Shown here piece by piece: positions 42,176 to 50,226 of a DNA stretch of 59,052 bases; positions within the stretch are counted from its first letter, which is position 1, and every line of letters begins with the position of its first letter. The DNA comes from an uncultured Selenomonadales bacterium (GTDB taxonomy: Bacteria > Bacillota > Negativicutes > Selenomonadales > Selenomonadaceae): positions 1-59,052 of the forward strand of contig CAMUZU010000012.1 of the NCBI GenBank assembly GCA_947165295.1. Reading direction: 5' to 3'. The notes below the pieces were generated by a model, which saw only the letters and a program-made list of their open reading frames with translations, was not told the origin of the DNA and searched no databases. Both the position numbers and the translations under genes were made by a program.

Positions 42176-42808
42176 TCAACGTTGAATGTTTCCATGATTC
42201 GCCAACTTGTCTGCGGGGACGTGCGCGGTTATCGTGCCCGCCGTCAAAATGAATTGCAACGCGTCCTGCGGCAACATGTTCAGCGGGATAACGTCCGACT
42301 TCTTCACGAAAAAATTCATGCCCGCCGTCATGTTCATGCTCCACGGCATGTAAACGCAAACATAATCGTCGCCGAGCCGCTGTTTGACCGCTTCGGGCAC
42401 CGTCAACAGCAGAAAGCCGATAACGTAACTTTGATTGTACGGCACGAGCACGACGCTTTTAAACATCGTGTCGGACTGCAGCACGGCTTTGGACACCTGC
42501 TTGACCGATTTATAAATGACTTTGACGACGGGAATTTTATTCAGCAGCGACTCAAAGAATCCGAGAATTTTTTCCGAAAAATAATTGCCGCTCAACACGC
42601 CGACAAGCCAAATGCCGACCAAAACAATCAGCAAGCCGAGGCCGGGAAATTTCACGGGCATGTAACGGCTGATTAATCGCTCCGTCAACTCGAACAGCCA
42701 CACCACGACGAAAACCGTTATCGCGGGCGGAATGACAATCAACAGCCCCTTGAAGAAACTGCTTGAGATCTGTTCGGTGAAGGACTTCGGTTTGTCTTTA
42801 TCGTTCAT
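42176..42808 (-). CDS. DUF502-family membrane protein
   Basis: 210 residues. Two N-terminal membrane helices (about 18-40 and 57-77) are followed by a soluble domain containing IPVVKVIYKSVKQVSKAV and SYVIGFLLLTVPEAV, characteristic of DUF502. Function unknown. The start lies inside the end of the aminotransferase gene (11-bp overlap, GGAG site). The last codons NHGNIQR-stop are a shifted reading of the 25-bp sequence that also contains the recO start, which implies the two genes once overlapped. Confidence 0.88.
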   Translation of the reverse strand: MNDKDKPKSFTEQISSSFFKGLLIVIPPAITVFVVVWLFELTERLISRYMPVKFPGLGLLIVLVGIWLVGVLSGNYFSEKILGFFESLLNKIPVVKVIYKSVKQVSKAVLQSDTMFKSVVLVPYNQSYVIGFLLLTVPEAVKQRLGDDYVCVYMPWSMNMTAGMNFFVKKSDVIPLNMLPQDALQFILTAGTITAHVPADKLANHGNIQR

Positions 42809-44096
42809 GGTGTTGCTCCGTCAAAATCAGTTCAATCGCGTTCAAAACGTCGTCAATGTCGCGAGCGGTTATTACAAGCGGCGGTTGGAACGCAAGCACG
42901 TTTCGCCCGACGCCGTTCTTGCCGACGATAAAGCCGCGGTCTTTGAGTGCCTCCAAAAGTTCGTCGAGTTCGCGGAAGGCGGGCGACTTGTCCGCGTGAA
43001 CGAATTCCGCGCCGACCATCAAGCCGATGCCGCGCACGTCGCCGATAATCGGGAACTTCGACTGCAACATTTTTAAGCCGTTGATAAGTTGTTCGCCGCG
43101 AACTTTGGCATTGTCGGCAAGTTTGTTTTCGGCAATGAAGTCGAGCACCGCAAGTCCCGCCGTCGACGAAACGGGGTTGCCGCCGAGAGTCGACGCGCCG
43201 GGTCGCGTGTACGTGTCGGCAATTTTTTTCGTGGAGATGAACGCGCTTATCGGTTGACCGTTGCCCAAAGCTTTTGCGACGCTCATAATGTCGGGCACAA
43301 CGTCGAAGTTTTCAATCGCGAACATTTTGCCCGTGCGTGCAAAGCCGGTTTGAACTTCGTCGGCAATGAGCAGCGCGCCGTATTTGTCGAGAATTTCTTT
43401 GACGCGCTTGAAGTAACCTTTCGGCGGCACGACGATACCCGCGTTGCCCTGAATCGGTTCGGCAATCAACGCGGCGGGACGTCCTGAAGTCGCCGTCTGA
43501 ATAATCGTTTCAACTTTGTTCGCGCAGGCAAGGTCGCACGTGTCGGGATTTTTTCCCAGCGGACAACGGTAGCAGTACGGATTGGGCGCGAAGTTAATTC
43601 CGCCGACGGGATTCGGGTCGGTGCGCCACATGCCGATACCCGTCAAGCTCATTGTCAATTTCGTGCGCCCGTGCAGACCGCTTTGCAACGCGATAAACTC
43701 CGAGCTGTGCGTGTAAATCGACGCGAGCAAAAGTGCGCCTTCGTTGGCTTCGGTGCCCGTCGAGCAGAAAAAACTTTTCTGCAAGTCGCCCGGCGTGACT
43801 TGAGCCAAACGTTCGGCAAGGTTGACAAAATTCTCCGTCAGGTAAATGTTGCACACGTGCTGAAGAGTTTTAATCTGCTCAATCATGCGCGACGTGATGA
43901 ACGGGTTGCAGTGGCCGCAGTTGATGACCGAAACGCCCGCATAACAGTCGAGATATTTTTTGCCTGCGTCATCGAACAGATATTGCATGTCACCGCGAAC
44001 GAATTGCGGCGGGTCGCTGTAAAAATGTCCCAGGCACGGCATGATGTATTCGCGCTTCTTCGCCAAAATGTTTTCGGCACCGATGTATTGTTGCAT
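42798..44096 (-). CDS. class III (PLP-dependent) aminotransferase
   Basis: 432 residues. The start at 44096 (MQQYIGAE) follows GGAG by 9 bases; an upstream ATG at 44111 is inside that site. Fold type I motifs: CSTGTEANEGALLLA (phosphate-binding), the ADEVQTGFARTG segment with the PLP-contacting Asp, and the lysine in SVAKALGNGQP (aligned Schiff-base Lys). A Cys-rich insertion CYRCPLGKNPDTCDLAC is shared with AGXT2-like or omega-amino-acid aminotransferases. The substrate pair is not certain (alanine-glyoxylate or omega-amino acid types are plausible). First gene of the aminotransferase-DUF502-recO unit. Confidence 0.85.
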   Translation of the reverse strand: MQQYIGAENILAKKREYIMPCLGHFYSDPPQFVRGDMQYLFDDAGKKYLDCYAGVSVINCGHCNPFITSRMIEQIKTLQHVCNIYLTENFVNLAERLAQVTPGDLQKSFFCSTGTEANEGALLLASIYTHSSEFIALQSGLHGRTKLTMSLTGIGMWRTDPNPVGGINFAPNPYCYRCPLGKNPDTCDLACANKVETIIQTATSGRPAALIAEPIQGNAGIVVPPKGYFKRVKEILDKYGALLIADEVQTGFARTGKMFAIENFDVVPDIMSVAKALGNGQPISAFISTKKIADTYTRPGASTLGGNPVSSTAGLAVLDFIAENKLADNAKVRGEQLINGLKMLQSKFPIIGDVRGIGLMVGAEFVHADKSPAFRELDELLEALKDRGFIVGKNGVGRNVLAFQPPLVITARDIDDVLNAIELILTEQHHER

Positions 44097-44199
44097 GTCA
44101 ATCAACTCCATAAAATTTTCAAAAGCGTAACACACGGCGAATCAAATATCAAGCGCGTCATTTGTCGACGGCGACGGAATTTGCCCGACTCACGGACAC

Positions 44200-44227
44200 A
44201 AAAAAAAACTCTCGCACGACGCGGGAG
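44200..44227 (-). terminator. terminator of the MBL-fold gene
   Basis: On the minus strand CTCCCGC/GCGAGAG (44209-44227), then a run of eight or nine T (complement of A-run at 44200-44207). It ends the gene at 44248. Confidence 0.78.
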
Positions 44228-44247
44228 GAAATTTTTTCGCAAGCTTG

Positions 44248-45087
44248 TCAAAGAATTATTTCGTGCGGAACAACGTCGGGGTCGTGATTCGCCAAAGACT
44301 CAACGCAATTGTCCGACAAACTCATTTCGCGAATCCACAGCAACGACTTAAACGCAAGCTCTTCGTCCAAAGCCGTGCCGGGCGGAATCAGTTCTTGCCA
44401 CGACTTCGACGCATAACCGCCGTCCGAAAACAACAGGACGAATTTGCCGCCGCCGTTGAGTTTGACCGTCGTCAAGCCGCTTGTGTGGCCGGGAATGTTC
44501 ACGAGTTCAACACTGCCGTCGCCGAACAGATCGAAACTTTTGCCGACGGGACCGACGCCCGTGTTTTGAAAATTAAACGTCTTGAAGTTGACGCCGTCCC
44601 ACATGCTTGACACGTAGCGAATCGGATACTTTTCGGTATCTTGAAGTTCCGCCGCGCTCACGAGAATTTTTTTCGCGCCGGTCAAAGACTTCAAGCCGCT
44701 TGCGTGGTCGGTGTGCAGGTGCGTCATTATGACGAAGTCCAAATCTTCGGGCGCAATGTCAAGTTCGGCAAGCTGTTCGACAATCGATTGCCCCGCAGGC
44801 AACACGCCTTGATTCAGCAGGAAATGCGCAAAGCCCATGTGCTTGACCTGCGCACGACGATTGTATTCGCCTTGCGGGCTGATGTCGCGGTGCCAGCCCG
44901 TGTCAACGAGAATTTTATAATTGCCGTGCTCAATCAGATACGCCGAAACGGGCAACCAAATTCGATTTCGCCGCCCGTACAGCGACAGCAACGACAGCTG
45001 AAACGGGTTGGGATTTTTCGCCCGGTCTTTGAACGGCAGCGCGTGCGACACGTAAACTTTGCCCGTATGAAACACGCGGATTTTCAC
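44248..45087 (-). CDS. MBL-fold hydrolase, AHL-lactonase-like
   Basis: 279 residues with a GTG start after GAGGTGATTGGC. Metal site HxHxDH = H123-x-H125-x-D127-H128 in THLHTDHASGL, with further ligands in NIPGHTSGL and FSDGGYA. Overall arrangement resembles the N-acyl-homoserine lactonase-like group of metallo-beta-lactamase-fold enzymes; many such proteins hydrolyse other lactones or esters, so quorum quenching is only a possibility. The longer upstream frame translates repeat-rich intergenic DNA and was discarded. Monocistronic. Confidence 0.85.
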   Translation of the reverse strand: MKIRVFHTGKVYVSHALPFKDRAKNPNPFQLSLLSLYGRRNRIWLPVSAYLIEHGNYKILVDTGWHRDISPQGEYNRRAQVKHMGFAHFLLNQGVLPAGQSIVEQLAELDIAPEDLDFVIMTHLHTDHASGLKSLTGAKKILVSAAELQDTEKYPIRYVSSMWDGVNFKTFNFQNTGVGPVGKSFDLFGDGSVELVNIPGHTSGLTTVKLNGGGKFVLLFSDGGYASKSWQELIPPGTALDEELAFKSLLWIREMSLSDNCVESLANHDPDVVPHEIIL

Positions 45088-45432
45088 GCCAATCACCTCG
45101 CAAATTTTTTGAAAGCGTAACACACTGCGAATCAATTGGCAAGCGCGGCGATAAAGTTGCGGGCAACGTTTGTTGCTGACGTGTCGGTTGCACTCGTAAT
45201 TCACACTTTGACCTCGACGCGAACGAATTGGTGACCAACGTTTTTGTCGTGACGCAAGCGGCGGTTGCCCTCGTCGTCGTTTTGTCGACGCGGCGATAAA
45301 GTGCAGATGATACCAATCGTTCCGTTGCTTTTGAAGTGACCGCGAATCAACCGGCAAGCGCGACGTTTCCATAAAATTTTTGTGCCGTCGGTATGCATTT
45401 AAAAGTATACAAGAATACAACCGTTTCGCGTA
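45088..45432. other. repeat-rich divergent intergenic region
   Basis: No gene seen. Short degenerate repeats of the form GCGAATCAA-N4-CAAGCGCG occur near 45124-45148 and 45340-45362, with a weaker match at 44137 beyond the neighbouring gene. An inverted degenerate copy F of the palindrome-family element lies at about 45312-45340 (CCAATCGTTCCGTTGCTTTT). Confidence 0.5.
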
Positions 45433-45461
45433 TTTACATACCGTTTCGTTATGGTTATAAT
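45421..45461 (+). promoter_or_regulatory. amtB promoter with paired octamers
   Basis: -35 TTTACA (45433-45438), 17-bp spacer, -10 TATAAT (45456-45461). The octamer CCGTTTCG occurs at 45421-45428 and again at 45441-45448, 20 bp apart (two helical turns), on either side of the -35 box. This is a good candidate operator for a nitrogen-responsive regulator. Confidence 0.65.
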
Positions 45462-45504
45462 CGCGCCGTCAGCTGATAAAGATTTTTTGTAAGGTGTGAT
45501 TATC

Positions 45505-46806
45505 ATGAACAGCGGAGACACGGCTTGGGTTCTCGTAAGCGCGGCGTTGGTTTTCATTATGACGCCGTCGGTCGCGCTCTTTTACGGCGGCATGGTTCGC
45601 AGCAAAAACGTTTTGGCGACGATAATGCAGTCGCTGTTCGTCCTGGGCATGGTGTCGGTTGAGTTTATCTTAATCGGCTACACGTTGGCTTTCGGCGCGG
45701 ACGTGAACGGCTTAATCGGCGATCTGTCGAAGGTCGGCTTGTCGGGCGTCGGCTACAACCTGCTTGACGGCACGGCGATTCCCGAATTGGCTTTCGTCGC
45801 GTTCCAGTGCATGTTTGCGGCGTTGACTCCCGCGCTGATAACGGGCGCATTTGCCGAACGAATGAAGTTCAAAGGCTTCGCGCTTTTGATGCTTCTGTGG
45901 GCGATTTTCATTTACAACCCGATGGCGCATTGGGTTTGGGGCGGCGGCTTCCTGGCACAACTCGGCGCGTTGGACTTCGCGGGCGGGCTGGTGATTCACA
46001 TCTTGAGCGGCGTGAGCGGCTTGACGATTTGTATCCTGCTGGGCAAGCGGCGCGGCTACGGCAAGTCGGCAATGGTTCCGCACAACATCCCCATGACGGT
46101 TCTCGGCGCGGCGGGACTTTACGTCGGCTGGTTCGGCTTCAACGCGGGTTCTGCTCTCGGCGCGAACGAATTGGCGGCAAATGCTTTCGTCGTGACGCAC
46201 GCGGCGGCTGCGGCGGGACTGCTCGGTTGGGTGTTGCCCGAATGGCTTCGTTCAGGCAAGCCGACGATTCTCGGTGCCGTGTCGGGATTGGTCGCGGGTC
46301 TCGTCGCGATAACTCCTGCGGCAGGTTACGTGACTGTTCTGCCAAGCGTCGCAATCGGTTTAATCGGCGGCGGCATCTGTTACGCGGCGGTTGCGCTCGT
46401 CAAAGAGAAATTCGGCTACGACGATTCGCTTGACGCTTTCGGCGTGCACGGTATCGGCGGCATGTGGGGCGCGGTTGCCACGGGACTTTGGGCGACGACG
46501 GCTGTCAATCCCGACGGTGCCAACGGTCTTTTCTACGGCGAAACGAATTTGTTCTTCGCGCAGATAATTTCAATCGGCGTCGCTGTGATTTTCGCGGTTG
46601 TCGGTTCGACGGTGCTGTACAAAGTTGTCGACGCGATAACTTCACTGCGTGCGGACGACGACGAGGAAATTACCGGACTCGACTTGACCGAACACGGCGA
46701 ACGCGGCTACAACGTCGGACTGTTCGCGGGCACGCCAAATTTTTTCGGTGACGATTCGCCCGCCGTCTCGACGCAACTCACTTTAAGCGGAGGTTTGAAG
46801 TCGTGA
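45505..46806 (+). CDS. amtB: ammonium transporter
   Basis: 433 residues, eleven membrane helices, inner membrane trimer. Start at 45505 after AAGGTG. Conserved pore segments are present: FYGGMVRSKNVL, AHWVWGGGFL, the twin-His helices with FVVTHAAAAAGLLGW and the later DAFGVHGIGGMWGA. It conducts ammonia/ammonium and is normally gated by P-II, whose gene follows with a GTGA start/stop overlap. The 3' end encodes a cytosolic tail of about 50 residues. Confidence 0.95.
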   Translation: MNSGDTAWVLVSAALVFIMTPSVALFYGGMVRSKNVLATIMQSLFVLGMVSVEFILIGYTLAFGADVNGLIGDLSKVGLSGVGYNLLDGTAIPELAFVAFQCMFAALTPALITGAFAERMKFKGFALLMLLWAIFIYNPMAHWVWGGGFLAQLGALDFAGGLVIHILSGVSGLTICILLGKRRGYGKSAMVPHNIPMTVLGAAGLYVGWFGFNAGSALGANELAANAFVVTHAAAAAGLLGWVLPEWLRSGKPTILGAVSGLVAGLVAITPAAGYVTVLPSVAIGLIGGGICYAAVALVKEKFGYDDSLDAFGVHGIGGMWGAVATGLWATTAVNPDGANGLFYGETNLFFAQIISIGVAVIFAVVGSTVLYKVVDAITSLRADDDEEITGLDLTEHGERGYNVGLFAGTPNFFGDDSPAVSTQLTLSGGLKS

Positions 46807-47168
46807 AAATTACAAAAATCGACATCATCACCCGCCCGTCGAAACTCGAAGACTTGAAGGACGCGCTGAACGAAATCGGCGTGCACGGCATGACTGTCAG
46901 CCAAGTTTACGGTTGCGGCACGCAAAAAGGTCACCGCGAAGTTTATCGCGGGCGCGAATACGAAGTTAATCTCGTCCCGAAGATCAAGCTTGAAACGGTC
47001 GTGTGCGAAGTTCCCGTTGAAAAAGTTTTGGCTGTCGCGCAGAAAGTTTTGCGTACGGGCGAATTCGGCGACGGAAAAATCTTCGTCTGCGAACTTGCCG
47101 ACGCCGTCAGAATTCGCACGGGACAGCGCGGCGTTGAAGCGATTATGGACATCCCCGGCGAAAATTAA
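46803..47168 (+). CDS. P-II nitrogen regulatory protein
   Basis: 121 residues with a GTG start that overlaps the amtB TGA; GGAGG lies upstream. Ferredoxin-like trimer subunit with T-loop HREVYRGREYEVNLVPK (Y48 and Y53) and the C-terminal ATP/2-oxoglutarate site TGQRGVEAI. It senses 2-oxoglutarate and ATP/ADP and gates AmtB; genetic coupling to amtB suggests the GlnK role. The sequence cannot separate GlnB from GlnK with certainty. Confidence 0.95.
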   Translation: MKITKIDIITRPSKLEDLKDALNEIGVHGMTVSQVYGCGTQKGHREVYRGREYEVNLVPKIKLETVVCEVPVEKVLAVAQKVLRTGEFGDGKIFVCELADAVRIRTGQRGVEAIMDIPGEN

Positions 47169-47183
47169 TTGGAGGTTACCGAA

Positions 47184-49067
47184 ATGAAAGATTTGCTGTA
47201 CACCATTAAGGCGAACACTCCCAAAGACGAAATCATCACGCGGCTCAAAGAACACCCCGAAATCAAATTCGTGTCGCTCGTCGGCATTGACTTGGCGGGC
47301 AACGACACCGACGAAAAAATTCCCGTGCGCCTGTTCATCAAGGACATCGACGAATTCTACGCGGGCACGGCGGTTCAGACGGACGGATCAAGCGTCGTGT
47401 TGCCGGGTATTGCCACGCTCAACAACGCGAAAGTTGACATGCCCGTCGACCCGAACGTCAACTGGTTTGTCGATTACAATTTCGAGTACTTCGACGACGA
47501 AACGAATAAGCCGATTGGCACGCTGCGAATTCCAAGCTTTTTGATTCACGAAGGCAAGCGCGTCGATTCGCGAGCTGTGTTGACGGACACGCTGTCTTTC
47601 GTCAAGCGCGAACTGCTCGACTTGTTCCACGCCCGCCCGACGATTGACGGTCTCGAAGTCAACGGCACCGACATCACCGACATCAGCTTTACTTCCGCGA
47701 CGGAGCTTGAGTTTTGGGTCAAGACGCCGCTTGAAGAAGCCGCAATCGAAGAGATGAGCGCGTCGCAGGTCATGCAGGAGCAGTACTGGGAACGCACGCA
47801 CGGAGCTGTTCGTTGCGCGCTGGAGAAATGTGTCGTCGAACTTGACAAATACGGCTTGCAAGTCGAAATGGGTCACAAAGAAGTTGGCGGTCTCAAAGCG
47901 CAGATTGACGAGTCGGGGCACCTTACCCACGTTTGCGAACAACTCGAAATCGATTGGAAGTTCGCCGACGCCGTTCAAGCCGCCGATAACGAAATGTTCG
48001 TGCGCACAATCGTCAAAGAAATTTTCCGCGCCGAAGGTCTCGAAGTCAGTTTCAAAGCCAAACCGATGATCGGGCTTGCGGGCAACGGCGAACACACGCA
48101 CATTGGGCTTGCCGCCGTCACTTCCGACGGGAAAATTCACAACCTCTTCGCCGCGAAAAATCCTTACGAAGACTTCATGAGCGCAGTCGGCTACGGCGCG
48201 ATTATGGGCTTGCTGAAAAATTACGAAGTCATCAACCCGTTCGTCAGCGCAACGAACGATTCGCTCAACCGTCTCAAACCCGGCTTCGAGGCACCCGTTT
48301 GTATCGTGACTTCGCTGGGGCACACGCCGAAAATTCCGAGCCGCAACCGCACGATTCTTGCGGGGCTGATTCGTGACTTGAAAAACCCGATGGCGACGCG
48401 CTTTGAACTTCGTGCCTGCAACCCGTACACGAACACTTACCTTGTGCTTGCGGCGGCGTATTCGGCGATTCTTGACGGCATTCGTGCGACGGTTGACCGT
48501 TCGTCGATTGACCTGCTCACCGAACTGAGCAAGAAGGCCGGCCAAGACGGTTTCTATCTGGAAAAGTCACGCGCTTACCGCAGCGAAGAAGACGTGTTCG
48601 AGGACTTCACCGCCGAAGAACGCGATAATCTTTTCGGCGCGCCGCCCGCAACCGTTTGGGAAAACATGGCCGCGTTCGAGAAATATCCCGCGAAAGTCAA
48701 AGTCATCACCGCCGGCGGAGCACTTCGCCCGCAGATTATCAAGTCGTTCCGCGAAGGCGCGTTGCTTCGTTGGAAGACCGAGTTAATCGCACGGATTCTG
48801 CCCGAAATGCGCGACGTTGTCCGCAAGGCGCACCGAATCGAAACGGACTTCCGCACCGACCAGGATTCGTACAACTGGAACAAAATCAAGGCCGTGCGCG
48901 AATTCCTTGCCAAAGATTCGATCGACAAAAAATCGCTGTTCACGCGGCTGACCAAAGCTTTGACCGACGGCGACTTTGCCACGGCTTCCAAACTGCAAGT
49001 CGAGATGTACGACAAAGTCGAGGAACTCAAATCGCTCTACGCCGACTACGCGAAAAACATGTTCTGA
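47184..49067 (+). CDS. glnA: glutamine synthetase, long (627-residue) form
   Basis: The start at 47184 follows TTGGAGG. Catalytic core: TDGSSVVLPGIA (beta-grasp side), ATELEFWVKTPLEE (metal Glu), ADNEMFVRTIVKE, GNGEHTHIGLA (ATP/ammonium region), and PSRNRTILAG with FELRACNPYTNTYLVLAAAYSA. It is much longer than type I GS (about 440-470 residues). The extra C-terminal 150 residues are helical (ALLRWKTELIARILPEMRD ... EELKSLYADYAKNMF). The type III signature sequences I know were not seen, so I call it an extended GlnA-like enzyme found in Firmicutes. It condenses ammonium with glutamate. 15 bp after the P-II gene. Confidence 0.9.
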   Translation: MKDLLYTIKANTPKDEIITRLKEHPEIKFVSLVGIDLAGNDTDEKIPVRLFIKDIDEFYAGTAVQTDGSSVVLPGIATLNNAKVDMPVDPNVNWFVDYNFEYFDDETNKPIGTLRIPSFLIHEGKRVDSRAVLTDTLSFVKRELLDLFHARPTIDGLEVNGTDITDISFTSATELEFWVKTPLEEAAIEEMSASQVMQEQYWERTHGAVRCALEKCVVELDKYGLQVEMGHKEVGGLKAQIDESGHLTHVCEQLEIDWKFADAVQAADNEMFVRTIVKEIFRAEGLEVSFKAKPMIGLAGNGEHTHIGLAAVTSDGKIHNLFAAKNPYEDFMSAVGYGAIMGLLKNYEVINPFVSATNDSLNRLKPGFEAPVCIVTSLGHTPKIPSRNRTILAGLIRDLKNPMATRFELRACNPYTNTYLVLAAAYSAILDGIRATVDRSSIDLLTELSKKAGQDGFYLEKSRAYRSEEDVFEDFTAEERDNLFGAPPATVWENMAAFEKYPAKVKVITAGGALRPQIIKSFREGALLRWKTELIARILPEMRDVVRKAHRIETDFRTDQDSYNWNKIKAVREFLAKDSIDKKSLFTRLTKALTDGDFATASKLQVEMYDKVEELKSLYADYAKNMF

Positions 49068-49076
49068 TAAACTTAC

Positions 49077-49109
49077 GGGGCAGCGAGTCGCGAACTTTCT
49101 GCCCTTTTT
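49077..49109 (+). terminator. intrinsic terminator between glnA and the glutamate synthase genes
   Basis: GGGCAG/CTGCCC stem (49078-49104) with a long loop, then five T. It could uncouple glutamine synthetase from the glutamate synthase genes, or attenuate expression. Confidence 0.6.
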
Positions 49110-49125
49110 GATTGGAGTGATTGAC

Positions 49126-50226
49126 ATGTGCCGAATCGGAGCCGTAAAAAGCAAAAAGCCCGTTTACCCGTCGACGGCACTGCGGTTGATGTTGCCGCAA
49201 CAGGAAGGCCACGACAATTCGGGTTTCGCCATGGTCATGCAGGACTTGTCGGGCGTGTTCGCGCTGTACAAAGACAAACCGCTGTTGTCAATGGCCTGCA
49301 CCAAACAGGGAGCGCGTCTCGTCGAAGATTACATGTCCGCAAAAAATTTCGTCAAAATGGCGGAGTGGTTGCCCGTCCCGAACAAGCAAAAAGGCTTGGA
49401 CATTCAGACGATGCCTTACTACATTTTCCGCAACTACGATTATCCCGAACACTACGACGACGCCGAAAGCCGCGAAGCTCTGCTGTTGGACACGCGCCTT
49501 GCTCTGCGGAAGATTTTGACCGAGTCGAATCAAGGCTACGTCTATTCTTTTTGGCCGGACGTGTTGACGCTCAAGGAGATTGGCGACCCGCGTGACATTG
49601 CGACGTACTTCCGCCTTTGGGACGACAACGAAACTTTGCTCGCGAAAAACATAATCGTTCAGTGCCGACAGAACACCAATTACAAAATCGTTCGTTACGC
49701 GGCGCACCCGTTTTTCCTGCAGGGCTACACACTCTGCGCGAACGGCGAAAACACTTTCTACACGAAGAACAAGGAGTTCCAGAAAAATCTTCACCGCGGA
49801 TACATCGGCTTCGAGTCGGATTCGCAAAATTTCTTGTATACGTTGCATTACGTCCTGCACGAGCTGAAATGGCCGCTTGCGTATTACAAGCACGTCATAA
49901 CGCCGCTGCCTTTTGCCGAAATTGCCGAACGTCCCGACAAAGAAATTCTGCTGTCGATTCGCCAATCGCTTGCGCATTTGGAAATCAACGGCCCCAACAC
50001 GATAATCGCGGGCTTGCCTGATGGGCGCATGATGACTTGTTGCGACTCGAAAAAGTTGCGACCCGTGGTTGTCGGCGGCGACGACACGACCGTTGCAATT
50101 TCTTCCGAAGTGTGCGGCATCAACGAGATTTTGCCCGACAGAAATTCCGAGCGCGACATTTACCCCGACGAGCGCGAAGTTGTCGTTATCGGCAACGATT
50201 TGGAGGTGACGAGATGGAAGCAGTGA
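49126..50226 (+). CDS. glutamate synthase, class II glutamine amidotransferase subunit
   Basis: 366 residues, starting MCRIGAVKSK: Cys2 becomes the N-terminal nucleophile (Ntn) after removal of Met. The amidotransferase domain hydrolyses glutamine to glutamate and ammonia for delivery to the FMN subunit. Signature HDNSGFAMV (about 29-37) aligns with the family's Asn/Gly oxyanion loop. This domain is part of one large GltB chain in most bacteria; here it is a separate protein, as in archaeal-type or anaerobe glutamate synthases. Its last 13 bp overlap the next gene. Confidence 0.88.
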   Translation: MCRIGAVKSKKPVYPSTALRLMLPQQEGHDNSGFAMVMQDLSGVFALYKDKPLLSMACTKQGARLVEDYMSAKNFVKMAEWLPVPNKQKGLDIQTMPYYIFRNYDYPEHYDDAESREALLLDTRLALRKILTESNQGYVYSFWPDVLTLKEIGDPRDIATYFRLWDDNETLLAKNIIVQCRQNTNYKIVRYAAHPFFLQGYTLCANGENTFYTKNKEFQKNLHRGYIGFESDSQNFLYTLHYVLHELKWPLAYYKHVITPLPFAEIAERPDKEILLSIRQSLAHLEINGPNTIIAGLPDGRMMTCCDSKKLRPVVVGGDDTTVAISSEVCGINEILPDRNSERDIYPDEREVVVIGNDLEVTRWKQ

